Shown: positions 13,401 through 25,085, numbered from the stretch's first letter. The stretch: DNA of 64,000 nucleotides from Lycium barbarum (GCF_019175385.1 NC_083342.1:116126376-116190375), one strand, 5' to 3'. Numbers and translations are program-made. The notes: generated from the letters alone by a model not told the origin.

Positions 13401-13869
13401 GGTGGCGACTCCTTAAAACAAATAAACAAAAATAGGAATCTCCAATATGTCGTACTTCTAATTTAACCCGGGTTAAAAAGGGGTGTGACAGTGTGTACTC
13501 TGTGATCAGGACGAAATGGAGGACCACACACATCTATTCGTTGATTGCGCATGGTCTAAGGCAGTATGGCGAGACATTGAACAGTGGCTGGGGGTGCAGG
13601 TTCCTCAAGTCGAGGCCAATATGATGCTGCAATTTATCCACAAAAAACGTTGGTGCAGAATGAAGAAGGAAATTATAGCTGCTGCCCATGGTGCAAGAAT
13701 ATACTTCATTTAGCAAGCTAGGAATTGGAAGATATTCAAAGGAATTACTGTGAATACGAGCTCAATAGTGCAACAAATACAGTTTATAGTGCGAGGAAGA
13801 ATAGAAATGTTTATAGATACAAAGCAGGCAAGGAAGTGTATAGGATATTTAGAGACTCTATGTAACTAG
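7427..13869 (+). pseudogene. LINE copy 1 ORF2 (AP endonuclease, reverse transcriptase, zf-RVT), decayed and split
   Basis: Starts MVKIMSWNVRGLNG, the first endonuclease motif; then GDFNAVL, DRIGG, FSRIDWVFIN and SDHCPIVV follow in order. The reverse transcriptase has NKSPGPDGFGSGFF, KIDVRKAYDMVQWEF, GLRQGDPLSP and FVDDLMIFC (FVDD in place of the usual FADD). Stops lie at 7505, 7766, 8636, 9432, about 9527 and 13711; frame changes occur between 8640 and 8772. The frame stops making sense at 10440, where a solo LTR is inserted, and resumes at 13496 as CDQDEMEDHTHLFVDCAW, the zf-RVT zinc motif. It ends with TAG at 13867-13869. Not functional. Confidence 0.87.
10441..13490 (+). mobile_element. 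Solo LTR of a long-LTR (probably Del/Tekay-type Gypsy) family, 3050 bp
   Basis: Begins TGTTGACACCCAATTTTG and ends AAAAGGGGTGTGACA, flanked by GTGTG at 10436-10440 and 13491-13495. No gag or pol sequence lies inside; the interior is AT-rich with pyrimidine-rich tracts (about 10930-11170) and a GTTGGGCCAAGGCCCAAC palindrome near 12442. The final 250 bp (GGATGCCTAATACCTTCCC, GGTGGCGACTCC) are shared with the reverse-oriented LTR at 57700-60427. Removing it with one TSD restores LINE frame ACVLCDQDE. The lineage name is from memory of Solanaceae repeats and is tentative. Confidence 0.85.
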
Positions 13870-14011
13870 TAGTGGCAGAGACATGGTGTCTTGACAACCT
13901 TCATGGCAAGGTGGTTAGGATTCCAAATGCTCTTTTCTAGTTGTTTTGTTGATGGTTGGTGGTAATAAAAAATTTTACAGGTTATTACCAAAAAAAAAAT
14001 ATAAGGCTTAA

Positions 14012-14582
14012 AACTCTCATTTGTATAAGATTTTTTTGTTTTCCCATTATTAATCATTTAAGTAAATAAATCTCCATGTACGTATGTCTACATACATATG
14101 CAAATTATTAAATTAAAGGATAATAATACGAGAGGATTTATGATTGGACAGATGATACCTTAAATTTGTTATTTCGTTGAGTTGTTGGTAGTCGAAGTCT
14201 TCCATTTAAAACAACAAAAAAAAAAGTCACTTCCTTGTTCGAGAGATGTCAATTACTTATTTACATAAAAATTATATAGCATAACTAGGTACAAACTGCA
14301 TATATATACTGAATTTTTTCAATTTTTTGTGTATTTATTTGTTTATATTTTAATTTTCTTTATTAAAAATTCTAGCTTCATCACTATTGGTAATGCGTGA
14401 TTCCCTTTGAGATTGCTTCTAAAAGTTTTGATAGTTTTCAGAAATTGTGGAGTTCCATGTCTATGAGAAAAAATACAACTTTTGAGATCTAAATAGCATG
14501 TCCAAACAAAAATTCAACTCCAAATCAACCTAATTTCAAATTGAAAAATTTACCCACATCGGATGTTTACACTAAACAAATA
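14012..14582. other. Spacer between the two LINEs, no gene seen
   Basis: About 570 bp of AT-rich DNA. The stretch 14440-14550 (AGTTTTCAGAAATTGTGGAG and following) looks like a dispersed Solanaceae repeat rather than a gene. No open frame of note. Confidence 0.45.
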
Positions 14583-14735
14583 GGTTTAAAGGAAACTGAT
14601 ACAATATTGAAATGGAAAGAAACTCTACAACTAAGAACAAGAAATAAAGACAGAAATTGCTAAGGTAACCTCTCTAGCTCTCGCGACTTGACCTAGGCGC
14701 CGTCAGTGGTGAAACAACGGTCGCCGCTTGTCGGC

Positions 14736-16181
14736 ATGGCGAGGGGCAGACAGAGAAAGACACAAAAACAACTCCCAGCTGAGATTCAGAGGGCGAAAGG
14801 GGATCGTCACAATAACACTAAGGAGGATGAAATAGCAAACAAGGAACTCACTGAAGCAAAGGAGCTGATTCAGGAAATGCCATCTGGTTTGGAGAGCCTT
14901 AGTACGGCCACGGTGAGCCAAGCTCAGGCGGAGATAGCTCGATTGGGGGGTATGATTACCCCTCCAAACTCTTCGAAACAACAGATCCACCAGACAGAAA
15001 TGAAGGAGAATAAAAGTTCAGAGACAACAAGGAACGAATTGCAGGCCCCTGGTACTGTAATGAAAAATGTTGATGCGGCACCAAAGCCTCCTGCTATTGC
15101 ACTTCCGGTGGCAGAGAGAAATTGTGCGAATCTTTTTACCGGGTCTACAATGGCATCAAAAGGTACAACGCTGAAATTTATTCCTCCAGTTATCAAGGAT
15201 GGGGTTAAACACATTCAATTTGATAAGGTAGAAGTTGCGAAACAAACTGCTAATTGGAAGGATGCTTTGATTCTCTATGTTGTGGGGGCGTCTCCTACAA
15301 TTGGTGCTGTAAACAGATTCCTAATGAGGCAAGGGAATTATGAGGTGAAACCGGTCATCTATTATCATAATGATGGGTATTTTGTGATAAATTTCCATTG
15401 TAGTGGAGATAGAGATCAAATAATGATGTCGGGACCTCACATGATCAATAGTAAGCCGGTGATTGTTAAGCCATGGAGTCCTAACTTCAATTTTGGTGAT
15501 GAGATCTTGAAGACCATACCCTTGTGGGTTATGTTTCCTAATCTAGCATTAAATTGTTGGAGTCCTGATTGTCTGAGTAGACTTGCTAGTGGATTAAGGA
15601 CCCCTTTGTGTGCAGATGACTGCACATCAAAGATGGAGAGAATTTCATACGCAAGGGTGCTGATTGAAATGGATATTACCATTCCATTGCCAGTATCAGT
15701 CAAGGTGATAAGCGAGAATGGGACAGTAGTTGAACAACCAGTGGACTATGAATGGTGGCCCCAGTACTGCTCTACTTGCTGCCAAATTGGACACATATGT
15801 CCAGCTATTGTTCCTAAGAAGGCACCACCTAGACAAACCAAGGCTGCACCCAGGAAGGAGACACAAAAATGGCAAGGGAGAAATACTGAGCAGCGTCAGA
15901 AACAACCTGAGGTGCAAGAGAAGAACAACACTGAGGGTTGGATACAGGCGCAAGGGAAATCAGCAGGTAAAAGCCAAATAATCTCAGCTCCTGAGAATCA
16001 GCTGGAAGTGAACTCAGTTACTGAACACCAGTTTGATGTGAGCACTGCTAATGAATTCACTCCACTGAGGGATACTACTTTTCAACAATACTTTGCAGCA
16101 GCTTTTAGCAAAATGGGGGTGAACCAGGGAAGTACAAGTAGAGGTGGAAGACCACCTGATCGCCATAATCAGTCCAAATGA
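14736..16181 (+). CDS. LINE copy 2 ORF1 (DUF4283 / zinc-knuckle protein)
   Basis: A 481-residue intact frame. I chose ATG 14736 ([10 protein letters not shown]); the open frame extends upstream to a GTG at 14706. The middle region (about residues 140-350) is DUF4283-like: [52 protein letters not shown] cysteine cluster [11 protein letters not shown] at about 15766-15800 stands where the zinc knuckle belongs but has shortened spacing after the His. The tail is Gln/Lys-rich and basic, fitting an RNA-binding role in the LINE RNP. The stop codon overlaps the ORF2 start (ATGA at 16178-16181), suggesting translational coupling or reinitiation. Confidence 0.85.
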   Translation: MARGRQRKTQKQLPAEIQRAKGDRHNNTKEDEIANKELTEAKELIQEMPSGLESLSTATVSQAQAEIARLGGMITPPNSSKQQIHQTEMKENKSSETTRNELQAPGTVMKNVDAAPKPPAIALPVAERNCANLFTGSTMASKGTTLKFIPPVIKDGVKHIQFDKVEVAKQTANWKDALILYVVGASPTIGAVNRFLMRQGNYEVKPVIYYHNDGYFVINFHCSGDRDQIMMSGPHMINSKPVIVKPWSPNFNFGDEILKTIPLWVMFPNLALNCWSPDCLSRLASGLRTPLCADDCTSKMERISYARVLIEMDITIPLPVSVKVISENGTVVEQPVDYEWWPQYCSTCCQIGHICPAIVPKKAPPRQTKAAPRKETQKWQGRNTEQRQKQPEVQEKNNTEGWIQAQGKSAGKSQIISAPENQLEVNSVTEHQFDVSTANEFTPLRDTTFQQYFAAAFSKMGVNQGSTSRGGRPPDRHNQSK

Positions 16182-19100
16182 AGGTTGCAACATGGAACGT
16201 CAGGGGATTTAATAAGTTTTATAAGCAAAAGGAGATGAAAAGAGTTATCAATAAAGAGAAAGTAGTGGTGTTAGCCATTACTGAACATAGAGTAGTAAAG
16301 AATAAGGCACCTAGTATAATAAATACAGTATTCCCTAATTGGAAGTGGCAGGGCAACTATGAGAATGATGGGAGAGGTAGAATTTGGTTAGTCTGGGATC
16401 AGTCCCGGGTGGATGTGAACGTGATATGTTGTTCAAATCAAATGATACATTGCTGCATTACTGAGAGCAGTAGTGACACCAAAGTGGAGTTTATAGCAGT
16501 CTATGGACTCCATACAGTGGATGATAGGAAAAGTTTGTGGCAAGAGATTCAGAGTCTGGAGGCTAATGTCATGAATCCCTGGCTTGTGATGGGAGATTTC
16601 AATGTTGTACTTTATCATGATGACAGAATTGGAGGTAATCCAGTACAGGACTCTAAGGTAGCTGATTTTGAAAACCTGTTAGAACAAACTAATCTCACTG
16701 TGATGCAGACTGTGGGAAGAACTTATACATGGACCAATTCCCATATACATAGTAGGATAGATAGAGCTCTTATTAACCCTACTTGGATGAACCAATGGCC
16801 GCACCTGGTGGCTAAAGCTACAGATCCTTACTTCTCAGATCACTCAATGATGAGTGTTGCTATTACGAGTGATCAAAGGAGGAATGCAAAACCTTTCAGG
16901 TTCCTCAATCATTTAACAACACATAAGGATTTTTTGGATGTAGTACAACAAGTATGGTCAACCTCAGTGCCAGGTAGACATATGGTAATGGTCTGGAACA
17001 AATTTAAAATTATGAAGGATGGTATGAAGAGGCTAAATGCTCATGAATTTTCCAATGTGGAGCAGAAAATCCAGAGATCCAGGGAACAACTAGGTGCAAT
17101 ACAGGAGCAGTTACGACAGTGCTATACTAATCCAACATTGTATGAGTCCGAAAGAGAAATTAATCTCTCCTTGGAGAAATGTGTGATTATTGAAGAAAGC
17201 ATACTTAGGCAAAAGTCAAGAGTGCAATGGTTGAAACTGGGGGACAAAAATTCTGCCTACTTTCATGCATGTCTAAAGAATAGAATTTCTCAGAACTATA
17301 TTAGAAGGTTAACAAATGAGTTTGGGGATGTTGTGTCCACCAAGAGTGACATTGAGACAGAGGTAATTGGTTTCTATAAGAATTTGTTGGGTACATATTC
17401 AGAGCAACTACTGGCCATCGACCCTAGCATTATAGCTGATGGTCCCATTTTGAACAGAGACAAACAACTGGCCCTTATTGCCCCAATTACACAGGACGAA
17501 ATAGTGCTTGCTTTGAAGGACATAGCAGACCTGAGAGCTCCAGGATGTGATGGCTTCAATGCTTGCTTCTTCAATAAATCCTGGCCTGTTATTGGTGCTG
17601 AAGTCTCTGAAGCAGTAATACAATTCTTTCAGACAACCTGGATGTATAAAGCTATCAACTGTACCACGGTCACATTGATCCCTAAGGTACAATCTCCCTT
17701 TACTATTAAAGAATTCAGACCCATATCATGTTGTACGATGTTGTATAAGTTGATTTCCAAAGTGATCACAAAAAGACTGGAACGTGTTATGGATTGCCTT
17801 ATAGATTACGCCAGTCAGAGTTTGTCCCGGGGAGGGTCATAACTGATAACATCCTCTTGAGTCATGAACTAGTGAAGGGGTATGGTAGGAGAGGGTTGTC
17901 TCCTAGATGTATGTTGAAGATTGACATGCAAAAGGCATACGACTTAGTAGAGTGGAGCTTTCTAGAACAAGTTCTAGTAGGATTAAACTTCCCTAGCAAA
18001 TTCATTGGCTGGATCATGACTTGTATAAGAACAGTGTCCTACTCTATCATCATTAATGGGGAACCATCCTTACCATTTGAAGCAAAAAAGGGTCTAAGGC
18101 AAAGGGACCCCATGTCTCCTTTCCTGTTTGTTATGGTTATGGAATACCTAAGTAGAGTGTTGAAACAAGTAGGGAGAAATCCGGACTTCACCTTTCACCC
18201 GAAATGTGAGAGGTTGAATCTGATCCACTTGGGATTTGCGGATGATTTATTATTGTTCTGTAGAAGGGATATTGGGTCAGTACAACTCCTTTTTGAAAGG
18301 TTTCAGTGCTTTTCCAAAGCTTCTGGTCTTGTGGCGAACTTCTCAAAAAGTTCAGTCTATTGTGGTGGTATGACTAGTGAAGAAGAGCAGGAAATATTGG
18401 GAACTCTGGGGTTTTCAAAAGGGGAACTCCCTTTTAGATACTTGGGAGTGCCACTTTGTACTAAAAGAGTGTCTTATATTCAATGCCAGCCTCTCCTAAA
18501 TAAGATACTAAATAGAATTAAGTCATGGACCACAAAATTCTTATCTTATGCTGGTAGAGCTCAACTTATTAAATCTGTCCTGTTCTCTATTCAAGTATTT
18601 TGGGCCCAAGTATTTGTTCTACCCAAGAAAGTCATCAAAACTATTGTAGCAACTTGTAGAAGTTTTTTATGGACTGGTGGGACTGAAATCTCAAATAAGG
18701 CATTGCTAGCCTGGAGTAAAGTGTGTCAACCTGAAACTGCTGGAGGGCTGAATATCTTGGATATCACTGCATGGAATAAAGCAGCAATCAGTAAACTTCT
18801 GTGGAATTTGTGTCAAAAGAAAGACAAACTTTGGGTTCGATGGATACATTGTTATTATGGGAGAGGCAGGAACCTCTTGGAAGATGTACCAAAGCAAGCT
18901 TCATGGATCATGCAAAAAATAATGAAAGCAGGGAAGTATTTCTTAGAGGCTGGCTACACACTGTCCGATATTCCCCAGATGAACTGTTTCCATATAAAAC
19001 AATTTTACTTGAAAATTAGAGGGGAGTTCCCAAAAGTCACGTGGAGGCGCATGGTCTGCAACAATATGGGACTGCCTAAGTGGGTTTTTACACTCAGAAT

Positions 19101-19565
19101 AGCTGCTCATGGTAACTTATACACCAGAGATAGACTAAGTAGTTGGGGTGTTACTACTACGGAAGTCTGCCCCCTATGCAATCAAGCACCTGAAAGTCAC
19201 TCACATCTTTTTTTTGCTTGTTCTGCCACTGGACAACTGTGGCTGAAGCTGCTGCGATGGCAAGGAATCCATAGAAATAATTGGAGGTGGGAAGAAGAAA
19301 TTGCCTGGGCTGTTAAAATGCACGAGGGAGAGGTGCGAGAGATGAGGTATACAGGATGACATTTGCTGCTGCTGTTTATCACGTATGGAGGGAACGAAAC
19401 CTAAGAGTGTTCCAGCACAAAGAGCAATCCGTGGACAGCATAGTTAAACACATTATCCAGGAGGTACATCTACAAGGACAACAGAAGCCAAATGTTGCAG
19501 ATTGGTTGAAAGAATTTAACTTTTACCCTTGCCGATTGCCATGTTTAGGGGAAAGTAGTGGTTAG
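16178..19565 (+). pseudogene. LINE copy 2 ORF2 (AP endonuclease, reverse transcriptase, zf-RVT), two frameshifts
   Basis: Endonuclease domain: [57 protein letters not shown]. Reverse transcriptase: [16 protein letters not shown], then a frame change at about 17810-17820, then [35 protein letters not shown] and GFADDLLLFC with the catalytic FADD (about 18234). A zf-RVT motif CPLCNQAPESHSHLFFAC follows (about 19168-19220). A second frame change near 19355 moves the end of the protein (FAAAVYHVWRERNLRVF) to another frame, with a stop at 19563. GLRQRDP has Arg where Gly is near-universal (copy 1 has GLRQGDP). The element is probably inactive. Confidence 0.87.
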
Positions 19566-19730
19566 ACTTGGATGCCTTGTTCTAGTTGTTTAAATTTAGC
19601 TGTTGATGCTGGCTGAAGATTATGGGACTTATGTCCATATCTCAGTCCTTACTGTTTTGTACTGAACATCCACTTTTTTGGGAATAAAATTCTTATTTAC
19701 CAAAAAAAAAAAAAAAAAGGTTTAAAGGAA

Positions 19731-20454
19731 CCTAATCTGAGTATGAATTCCTATGCTTTATCAGTAAGATGACAAAGCATTACAAGTTAACTAAGGATTT
19801 TAACATAAAGCCTTCCACATTTTGTAGGGTCTGTGAGGTTCTTCCGATTCATGTCTGAATCTCAGAAAATCAATGAAATACTCTATCACCGGGGATCTTG
19901 ATTTAAGTATGTGTATGGGACTTGAAATTCAATATTCTAAAGTAATTTTTGGCACAATCTTTTGTGCTCTGTTTATAAAATCCTTAAACCTTTTCCCCAC
20001 ACACAAAAAAAAAAAAAAAACGTACAAGCACACAGCAAATGTGCCATATATACTTTTGTTATATTTATTGGAAAGTAATAAGTCGAGAAAATGCTCAAAA
20101 ATAGTTCTTTAATTTTCGACATCAACTCAAAAAAGTCCCTTAAATATCAGGTGGAGCACTAATAGTCCTCCAAGTTTAGTCTCTTTTAAGAATTTTCGTC
20201 AAACACAACGGCAGTCATAAACAAAAGCTATAAAAGAATATTGAAAAGATAGATCATTCCCTTGGAATAAGAATATGCAATCTTTCTTTTTATTAAATTT
20301 ATACAACTAGACAGAGTGTCTAATGGTTGCTATTTAACCAAATGTAAGTGCTTGAACTAAATTTGAAAGGGGAAACATAAGTTTATGATTTCATAACTTT
20401 CATATTTCTCAAGTCGATTATAATGCCTTGCATAAATCTATAAATTTCTATGTA
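19731..20454. other. Intergenic, no gene seen
   Basis: Spacer between the LINE and the PMEI-like pseudogene. It holds an A-rich run at 20005-20021. A roughly 45-bp block (AAGGATTTTAACATAAAG, then CCACATTTTGTAGG) at 19791-19835 recurs at 22497-22542. An open frame at 19873-20112 has no domain. Confidence 0.45.
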
Positions 20455-20993
20455 TCAATGACCTTTCATCAATAGATAGCTAATAACCACAATAATATCA
20501 ATAAGTCCTTGAAGCTTGTCACTAGCATCTTTAAGTTGGGGCGCTTCAGCGGGCGGTCCTTCAAAATCGTCATCACACGTAGAAGCACCAGTCGTAACAG
20601 CGCCAGCATGAACATTCAAACTGTCATAATCTTTAGACTTCAAATCATCTGGCAATCCTCCAAGAACGTAAATAGCATCGTTATAACTCTCCAAACACAA
20701 ATCGTATCGCGTATTTAATTTTGGATTTGTCGCATGTTTAAGCAACGTACTAACAAGATAACACACGGATGTTGCGTTCGTTTGTGATATCCCTATTGCG
20801 ACAGTCACAAGAACTACAAGATCTGCACCTTTGGATCGAGGATCCGCCCTTAAAGCCGATAAACATATAGCGCGGGCTTTAGTGTTTTCGAGCAAACCTC
20901 GGCTACCAGATCGGCTCTCACGCTTGTTAATGTGAAGGAGATTGATAGTGAAGAAACAAACAGAAATAGGGCAGAGTTATATGAGAGGGCCAT
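20455..20993 (-). pseudogene. PMEI / invertase-inhibitor-like protein with one frameshift
   Basis: Proteins of this family are secreted and inhibit pectin methylesterase or invertase. The natural start is ATG at 20993: MALSYNSALFLFVSSLSISF is a clear signal peptide, followed by ADLVAEVCSKT. Near 20870 the frame changes; the rest (CLSALRADPRSKGADLVV) is in another frame through the stop at 20455. The junction reads GCGCTATATGTTTATCG, where the family pattern ALCLSALR would need GCGCTATGTTTATCG, so a 2-bp TA insertion explains the shift. The four conserved Cys are present (EVC, LCLS, DLCLESY, STCDD). About 178 codons match the usual family length. No intron is needed. It could be a sequencing or assembly error rather than a true null. 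Confidence 0.8.
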
Positions 20994-21117
20994 TTTGAAT
21001 GGTCAAATGTTTTTGTTTCATAATTCGTGTAGTGATAGGCACCTTGTATAGTTATGTCTTCTAATTGATGAACATGTTGAGATAGCTATGTAAATTAAGT
21101 ATAATGTATTTGTATTT

Positions 21118-21353
21118 AATTTCCCAAGATTTTGTTACCTTCTTGCTCCATAGTAGATTGGTAGTAAGTTGATGCTGTGATCAAATAGTAGATTTCAGCC
21201 ATCTCCAAAGTAGATATCAATAATAGACAATTTTTACACTTAATTTCCCAAGATTTTGCTACCTTCTTGCCTCATATAGTAGATCGGCAGTAAGTTAATG
21301 TTGTGATCAAATAGCAGATTTCAGCCATCTCCAAAGTAGATATCAATAATAGA
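21118..21353 (+). repeat. 123-bp tandem duplication
   Basis: TAATTTCCCAAGATTTTG at 21118 recurs at 21241 with the downstream sequence through CAATAATAGAC, a period of 123 bp. The copies differ at about ten positions, including GTTACC/GCTACC and TGGTAG/CGGCAG. It lies upstream of the PMEI-like pseudogene, 125-360 bp from its start codon. Confidence 0.87.
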
Positions 21354-21465
21354 CACACATTTTTGCGGAACCGGAAATACTTACTCTTTCTGTATAAAAA
21401 AGATTTGAAAAATTAACTAAAACTTGGAAGTAGTCAAACAATTCACATATACATACACAACTAGT

Positions 21466-22012
21466 ACAGTCAAACCTCTCTATAACAGCATGGTCGGGTC
21501 CGAAATCTTCCAGCTGTTATAGAGAATGGTTGTTATACACGTATAACAGCATTGACATTTAAGTAATATTTCGCTGCTATAGGCAAAAAAGATGCATAAA
21601 ATCTAATTTTCATTTTTAATTGTCAAATTCTAAGCTTAATTACACTTTTTGTATAACGAAGGAAAATCATTTAATGATGAAAATATACATATTCATATAA
21701 TACTTTTTTGTTGTAATAGTGTATTAAATGATCAAATATTTTGTCAAAATCTCTACACTTATTATTGGTAATCATAGATATTATATTTTTTTAAAGATGG
21801 GTTAATTATTATATTACCAATAAAAGAAGATAATTGTTATATAGGGGTAATTTTACAAAATGCGTACTGTTATGAAATTGATTGTTGCTGGTATAGGTGA
21901 AATGCTATTATAGAGAAGTAAAATATAATATAAAAAATCGATTCCGAAAAAAGTTGGCTGATATAGAAAGGTGTTGTTATATGCGAGTGTCGTTATAAAG
22001 AGGTCTGACTGT
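21466..22012. mobile_element. DNA-transposon MITE with ACAGTCAAACCTCTC ends
   Basis: The left end is ACAGTCAAACCTCTCTATAA; the right end, reverse complemented, is ACAGTCAGACCTCTTTATAA. The trinucleotide AGT sits on both sides (21463-21465, 22013-22015), a possible 3-bp TSD. The subterminal sequence is rich in TATAACAGC / GTTATAG motifs in both orientations. It is 547 bp, with no coding capacity. Superfamily uncertain. Confidence 0.75.
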
Positions 22013-22015
22013 AGT

Positions 22016-23243
22016 GTCAAATGGACAGGTTAAAGATCCACCATTCCATTGGACCCTTTAAAAGTGGCTGCATTTTGTGCCAAGAAGCAATCTTAAAAAT
22101 GCGAAAACTAAAGAAGAAAGACCAGAATGTGCAATAGCTACTCCATGCATCAAAAAAGCCAAAGGGGAAACAGTTAACCTTCTCTTCTTACACTTTGCTA
22201 TTGCCAGCATGGTGTTGGATATGCTTTTAGTGTGGTTAATATCCAGTAGGTGATGCCAAGAACATCTACGGAGACATGTTTGACATGGAAATGTCTTACT
22301 CGATTATTGGGAATATACAGAAATAGAAGGTGTTTTGAAGGGCATCTAGAAGCGGGTTGAATAATTAATTAATTTAAATCGGGTCAAATGTGGATCAGGT
22401 CCATACAACCCGCTGAAAACGAATCTTTAACATATATTTTTCTTTATAGCCTGTTTAAAAAAAAATTACTTTAGGGGACGAAACAGAGGAAAGAAAAAGG
22501 ATTTTAACATAAAGAATTCCACATTTTGTAGGATCTGTCGGATTAGTGCCATGGACTCAAATTTACACAAACAATTAATGGAACGCAAATGAAAGTTAAT
22601 GTGCACACTGCACAACAGTAATTACATACGAATACCTTCAAATAAAGAGGATCCTGCATTTCGTTCCGTCAATGTATGTATCAAGCAAATTGACCTCAAT
22701 ATCTTCTTCCTCATTATGAAAAAAAAAATTCTCTTTCAGATATATTCTTCTAAAGAGAGACAAATTGTAAAATTTATAATATATTAATATTTTGGTTATT
22801 CTATTTTATATTATCAAAATTACACTTCTCAAAATCATCCCAAACGTCTCGATTACTTTTCAAATTTCTTTTCAGTATTGGTATCGATACTGCTTGATTA
22901 ATTTTCGATATTCTTTGAAACTAGGAGTCACAAGTAGAAATTAGAACACGATACCATGCATTTGCATCGAACGTTGGCAAAAACTTTCTAGACAATTTTA
23001 ATAATTAATATGTGATCAATCAAAGGAACATGAAAAACGATCAAGAGAGAGATCCATCCCACTATTTTAAGGTAGTGCAATATAAATTTTGCAATGACAA
23101 GAAATCCAAATCACATGAATAGAAATATATTAATATAATAAAGAGTGGACCGAAGAAAAAGTATCAAATAAGAGAAATCTAAATCTCTGAGAGAAATATA
23201 TATTTAATTCCTTCTAGCTTGTTAATTAAGATTGTTGGAATAC
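22016..23243. other. Intergenic, no gene seen
   Basis: AT-rich spacer of about 1.2 kb. It contains the second copy of the 45-bp block noted at 19791. An open frame at 22599-22787 is AT-rich and domain-free. Confidence 0.45.
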
Positions 23244-23251
23244 ATTGTGAC

Positions 23252-23883
23252 TAGGGCTGTTCATGGTTCGGTTTGAGTCGGTTATTGATTAAAATCATAA
23301 CCAAACAAATTTAATCGGTTTTCAAATATCTAAAACCAAACCAAACCAAATAAAATAAAAACCACCAGTTTGGTTATTGTCGGTTTGGTTCGGTTTTTCG
23401 ATTTAGGACTAGCCGTGACAATTCAACTATTCTTTCTTTACATTCTTCAAATTTCTTGAGCCTTCACTGTGACTGTGAGAAAGAAACGTGAGCTTCTCTT
23501 GTTCAGTTAGGTTAGGCAAAAAGGTAAAATGAAAAGTGAGATAGTACGGTTAAGCAGTTACACTTAAGACTTATAGAGTTAGGCTTGGACATATTCTTTA
23601 AGACATGAGCCTTAAACAATCATATGAAATAAGTAGACCAAAATCAAATTAATAATTAAAAGGTATAAAATATTTATAATTATTTATGAAAAGCTAATAT
23701 TATACATATAAATAATTATAAAATTTTATGTATATAATTATCGGTTTGGTTCGGTTATTTATTAATATAACCAAAACCAAACCAAATATTATCGATTTTT
23801 CAAATTTTAAACCAAATCAAACCAAATGTCGGTTTTCTTATTTAGTTTGGTATTGGTTTTTCACCAAACCGTGAACAGCCCTA
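23252..23883. mobile_element. hAT-type MITE, 632 bp
   Basis: The ends are TAGGGCTGTTCATGGTTCGG and, reverse complemented, TAGGGCTGTTCACGGTTTGG. The flanks ATTGTGAC (23244-23251) and ACTGTGAC (23884-23891) match at 7 of 8 positions, fitting the 8-bp TSD of hAT elements. The subterminal regions are dense in GGTTTGGTT / AACCAAACC motifs, likely transposase-binding repeats. No coding capacity. Confidence 0.83.
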
Positions 23884-23891
23884 ACTGTGAC

Positions 23892-25085
23892 TATCTACTC
23901 AATATACTTGAATTAAGACATTGGGCCAGACATTTCAAATATTTTTCACTTTATTTTATGAAGTTGGAGATAAAACTGTGTTTGGTTATACTTTTTGTAA
24001 AGGATATAAAAGAGTACTTTATTTGAATTTTGTGAAGATGGAGCTAGAAAACAGATTTGGGGCACTTTTCCAAATTTGAAATTCAACTTCAAGTTGGATC
24101 TGAAAATTTTATAACCAAATACTAATTTTGTAATAGCGTGAAATCGAATCCGAAAAAAAGTGAATGATTCAAACGACTTTTTCAATAGGAATAGTAGAAG
24201 AGAGTTGAGAATATAGGGGTTAATTACTTGTTGGTTTGTATCCGTTTCCGTCACATAGGCCACGGCAAAAAATTTAATTATTTGTTACGTTCGAACTTAA
24301 TATTTAAAATTTATTTTATACATAAATTCATTCGGTAAAGGTCAGTGTTTTTTCATTTTAATTTTATAAAATTAAAAGCTACCCTAATTATTCAGTTAAA
24401 TATAGATTAGTATAAAAACCTACTTTTTTTTTAAAAGTCGGTTCGGCACGACTCAGTTAGGTTAGTTTAGTTGATTTTTTTAAAATCACTGACACTCCTA
24501 AATATTTTCAATTATTTTATTACAAGATTATCAATATTTCATGAATAGCATTTAAATAAGAAGGAAATATATGAACGATGTTATTTAAAGGGAAGAGGGC
24601 CAAAAATACGGGGGCTATGAGAAATAGAGTAAATTTACCCTTATTTTAACTTTGGTCTCAAATACGTCCTTATCATTAGTGGATTGGTTTATATTTGTCC
24701 CTCAACTATTGGAAATAGAACACATTTGCCCTTCATTTGACTTTTGTCCCAAATATACCCTTATCATAAGTAGACTAGCTCATATTTGCCCCTCAAAATT
24801 TATAATAAATAACTTATATATACAACCGACACATCTAGTTTGCAACCGATGTAGCCCGTTGTATCATTGGTGTATAGATAATGTATATAATTTGTATAGT
24901 TATACGGCCCAAGCATCTAGTTTGCAACCGATGATCTATATTAATATAGGTTAGTATACTTGGAATTCAAGCATTAATAGGAAACTTAATTGGTATAGAA
25001 TTCCAGGCAAATTTACGTTAGAAAAAAGTTTTAATGTTACAATTATATCCAACAGATATTTATCTATATGAATAAGTAGTTTAGA
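23892..25085. other. Intergenic with dispersed repeat fragments, no gene seen
   Basis: AT-rich. The stretch 24600-24800 contains direct repeats of AATTTACCCTTA...TTTGTCCC-like text (Mutator-TIR-like wording, as seen in other MITEs of the window) but no matching opposite arm was found. The antisense frame 23946-24263 and plus frame 24652-24954 show no domain. Confidence 0.4.

Larger units (their letters stand above)
5875..13997 (+). mobile_element. L1-type LINE (copy 1), interrupted by a solo LTR
   Basis: Non-LTR retrotransposon with ORF1 (nucleic-acid-binding, CCHC knuckle), ORF2 (endonuclease plus reverse transcriptase) and a terminal poly(A). The 14-bp target duplication AATATAAGGCTTAA lies at 5861-5874 and 13998-14011, which fixes both ends. 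Subtracting the nested LTR (10441-13490 plus one 5-bp TSD) leaves about 5.07 kb, a full-length plant L1. The 3' end reads TTATTACC then poly(A). Several in-frame stops and at least two indels make it inactive. The LINE inserted first, then the LTR. Confidence 0.9.
14595..19718 (+). mobile_element. L1-type LINE (copy 2), full length, 5.12 kb
   Basis: Bounded by the 12-bp target duplication GGTTTAAAGGAA at 14583-14594 and 19719-19730. It has a 5' UTR of about 140 bp, ORF1, ORF2 in the ATGA start-stop overlap, a 3' UTR of about 150 bp and poly(A) of 17 bases after TTTACC. It has the same orientation and 3' signature as copy 1 but clearly diverged proteins. Only two frame changes are visible, both in ORF2, so it is much younger or better preserved than copy 1. 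Confidence 0.92.
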
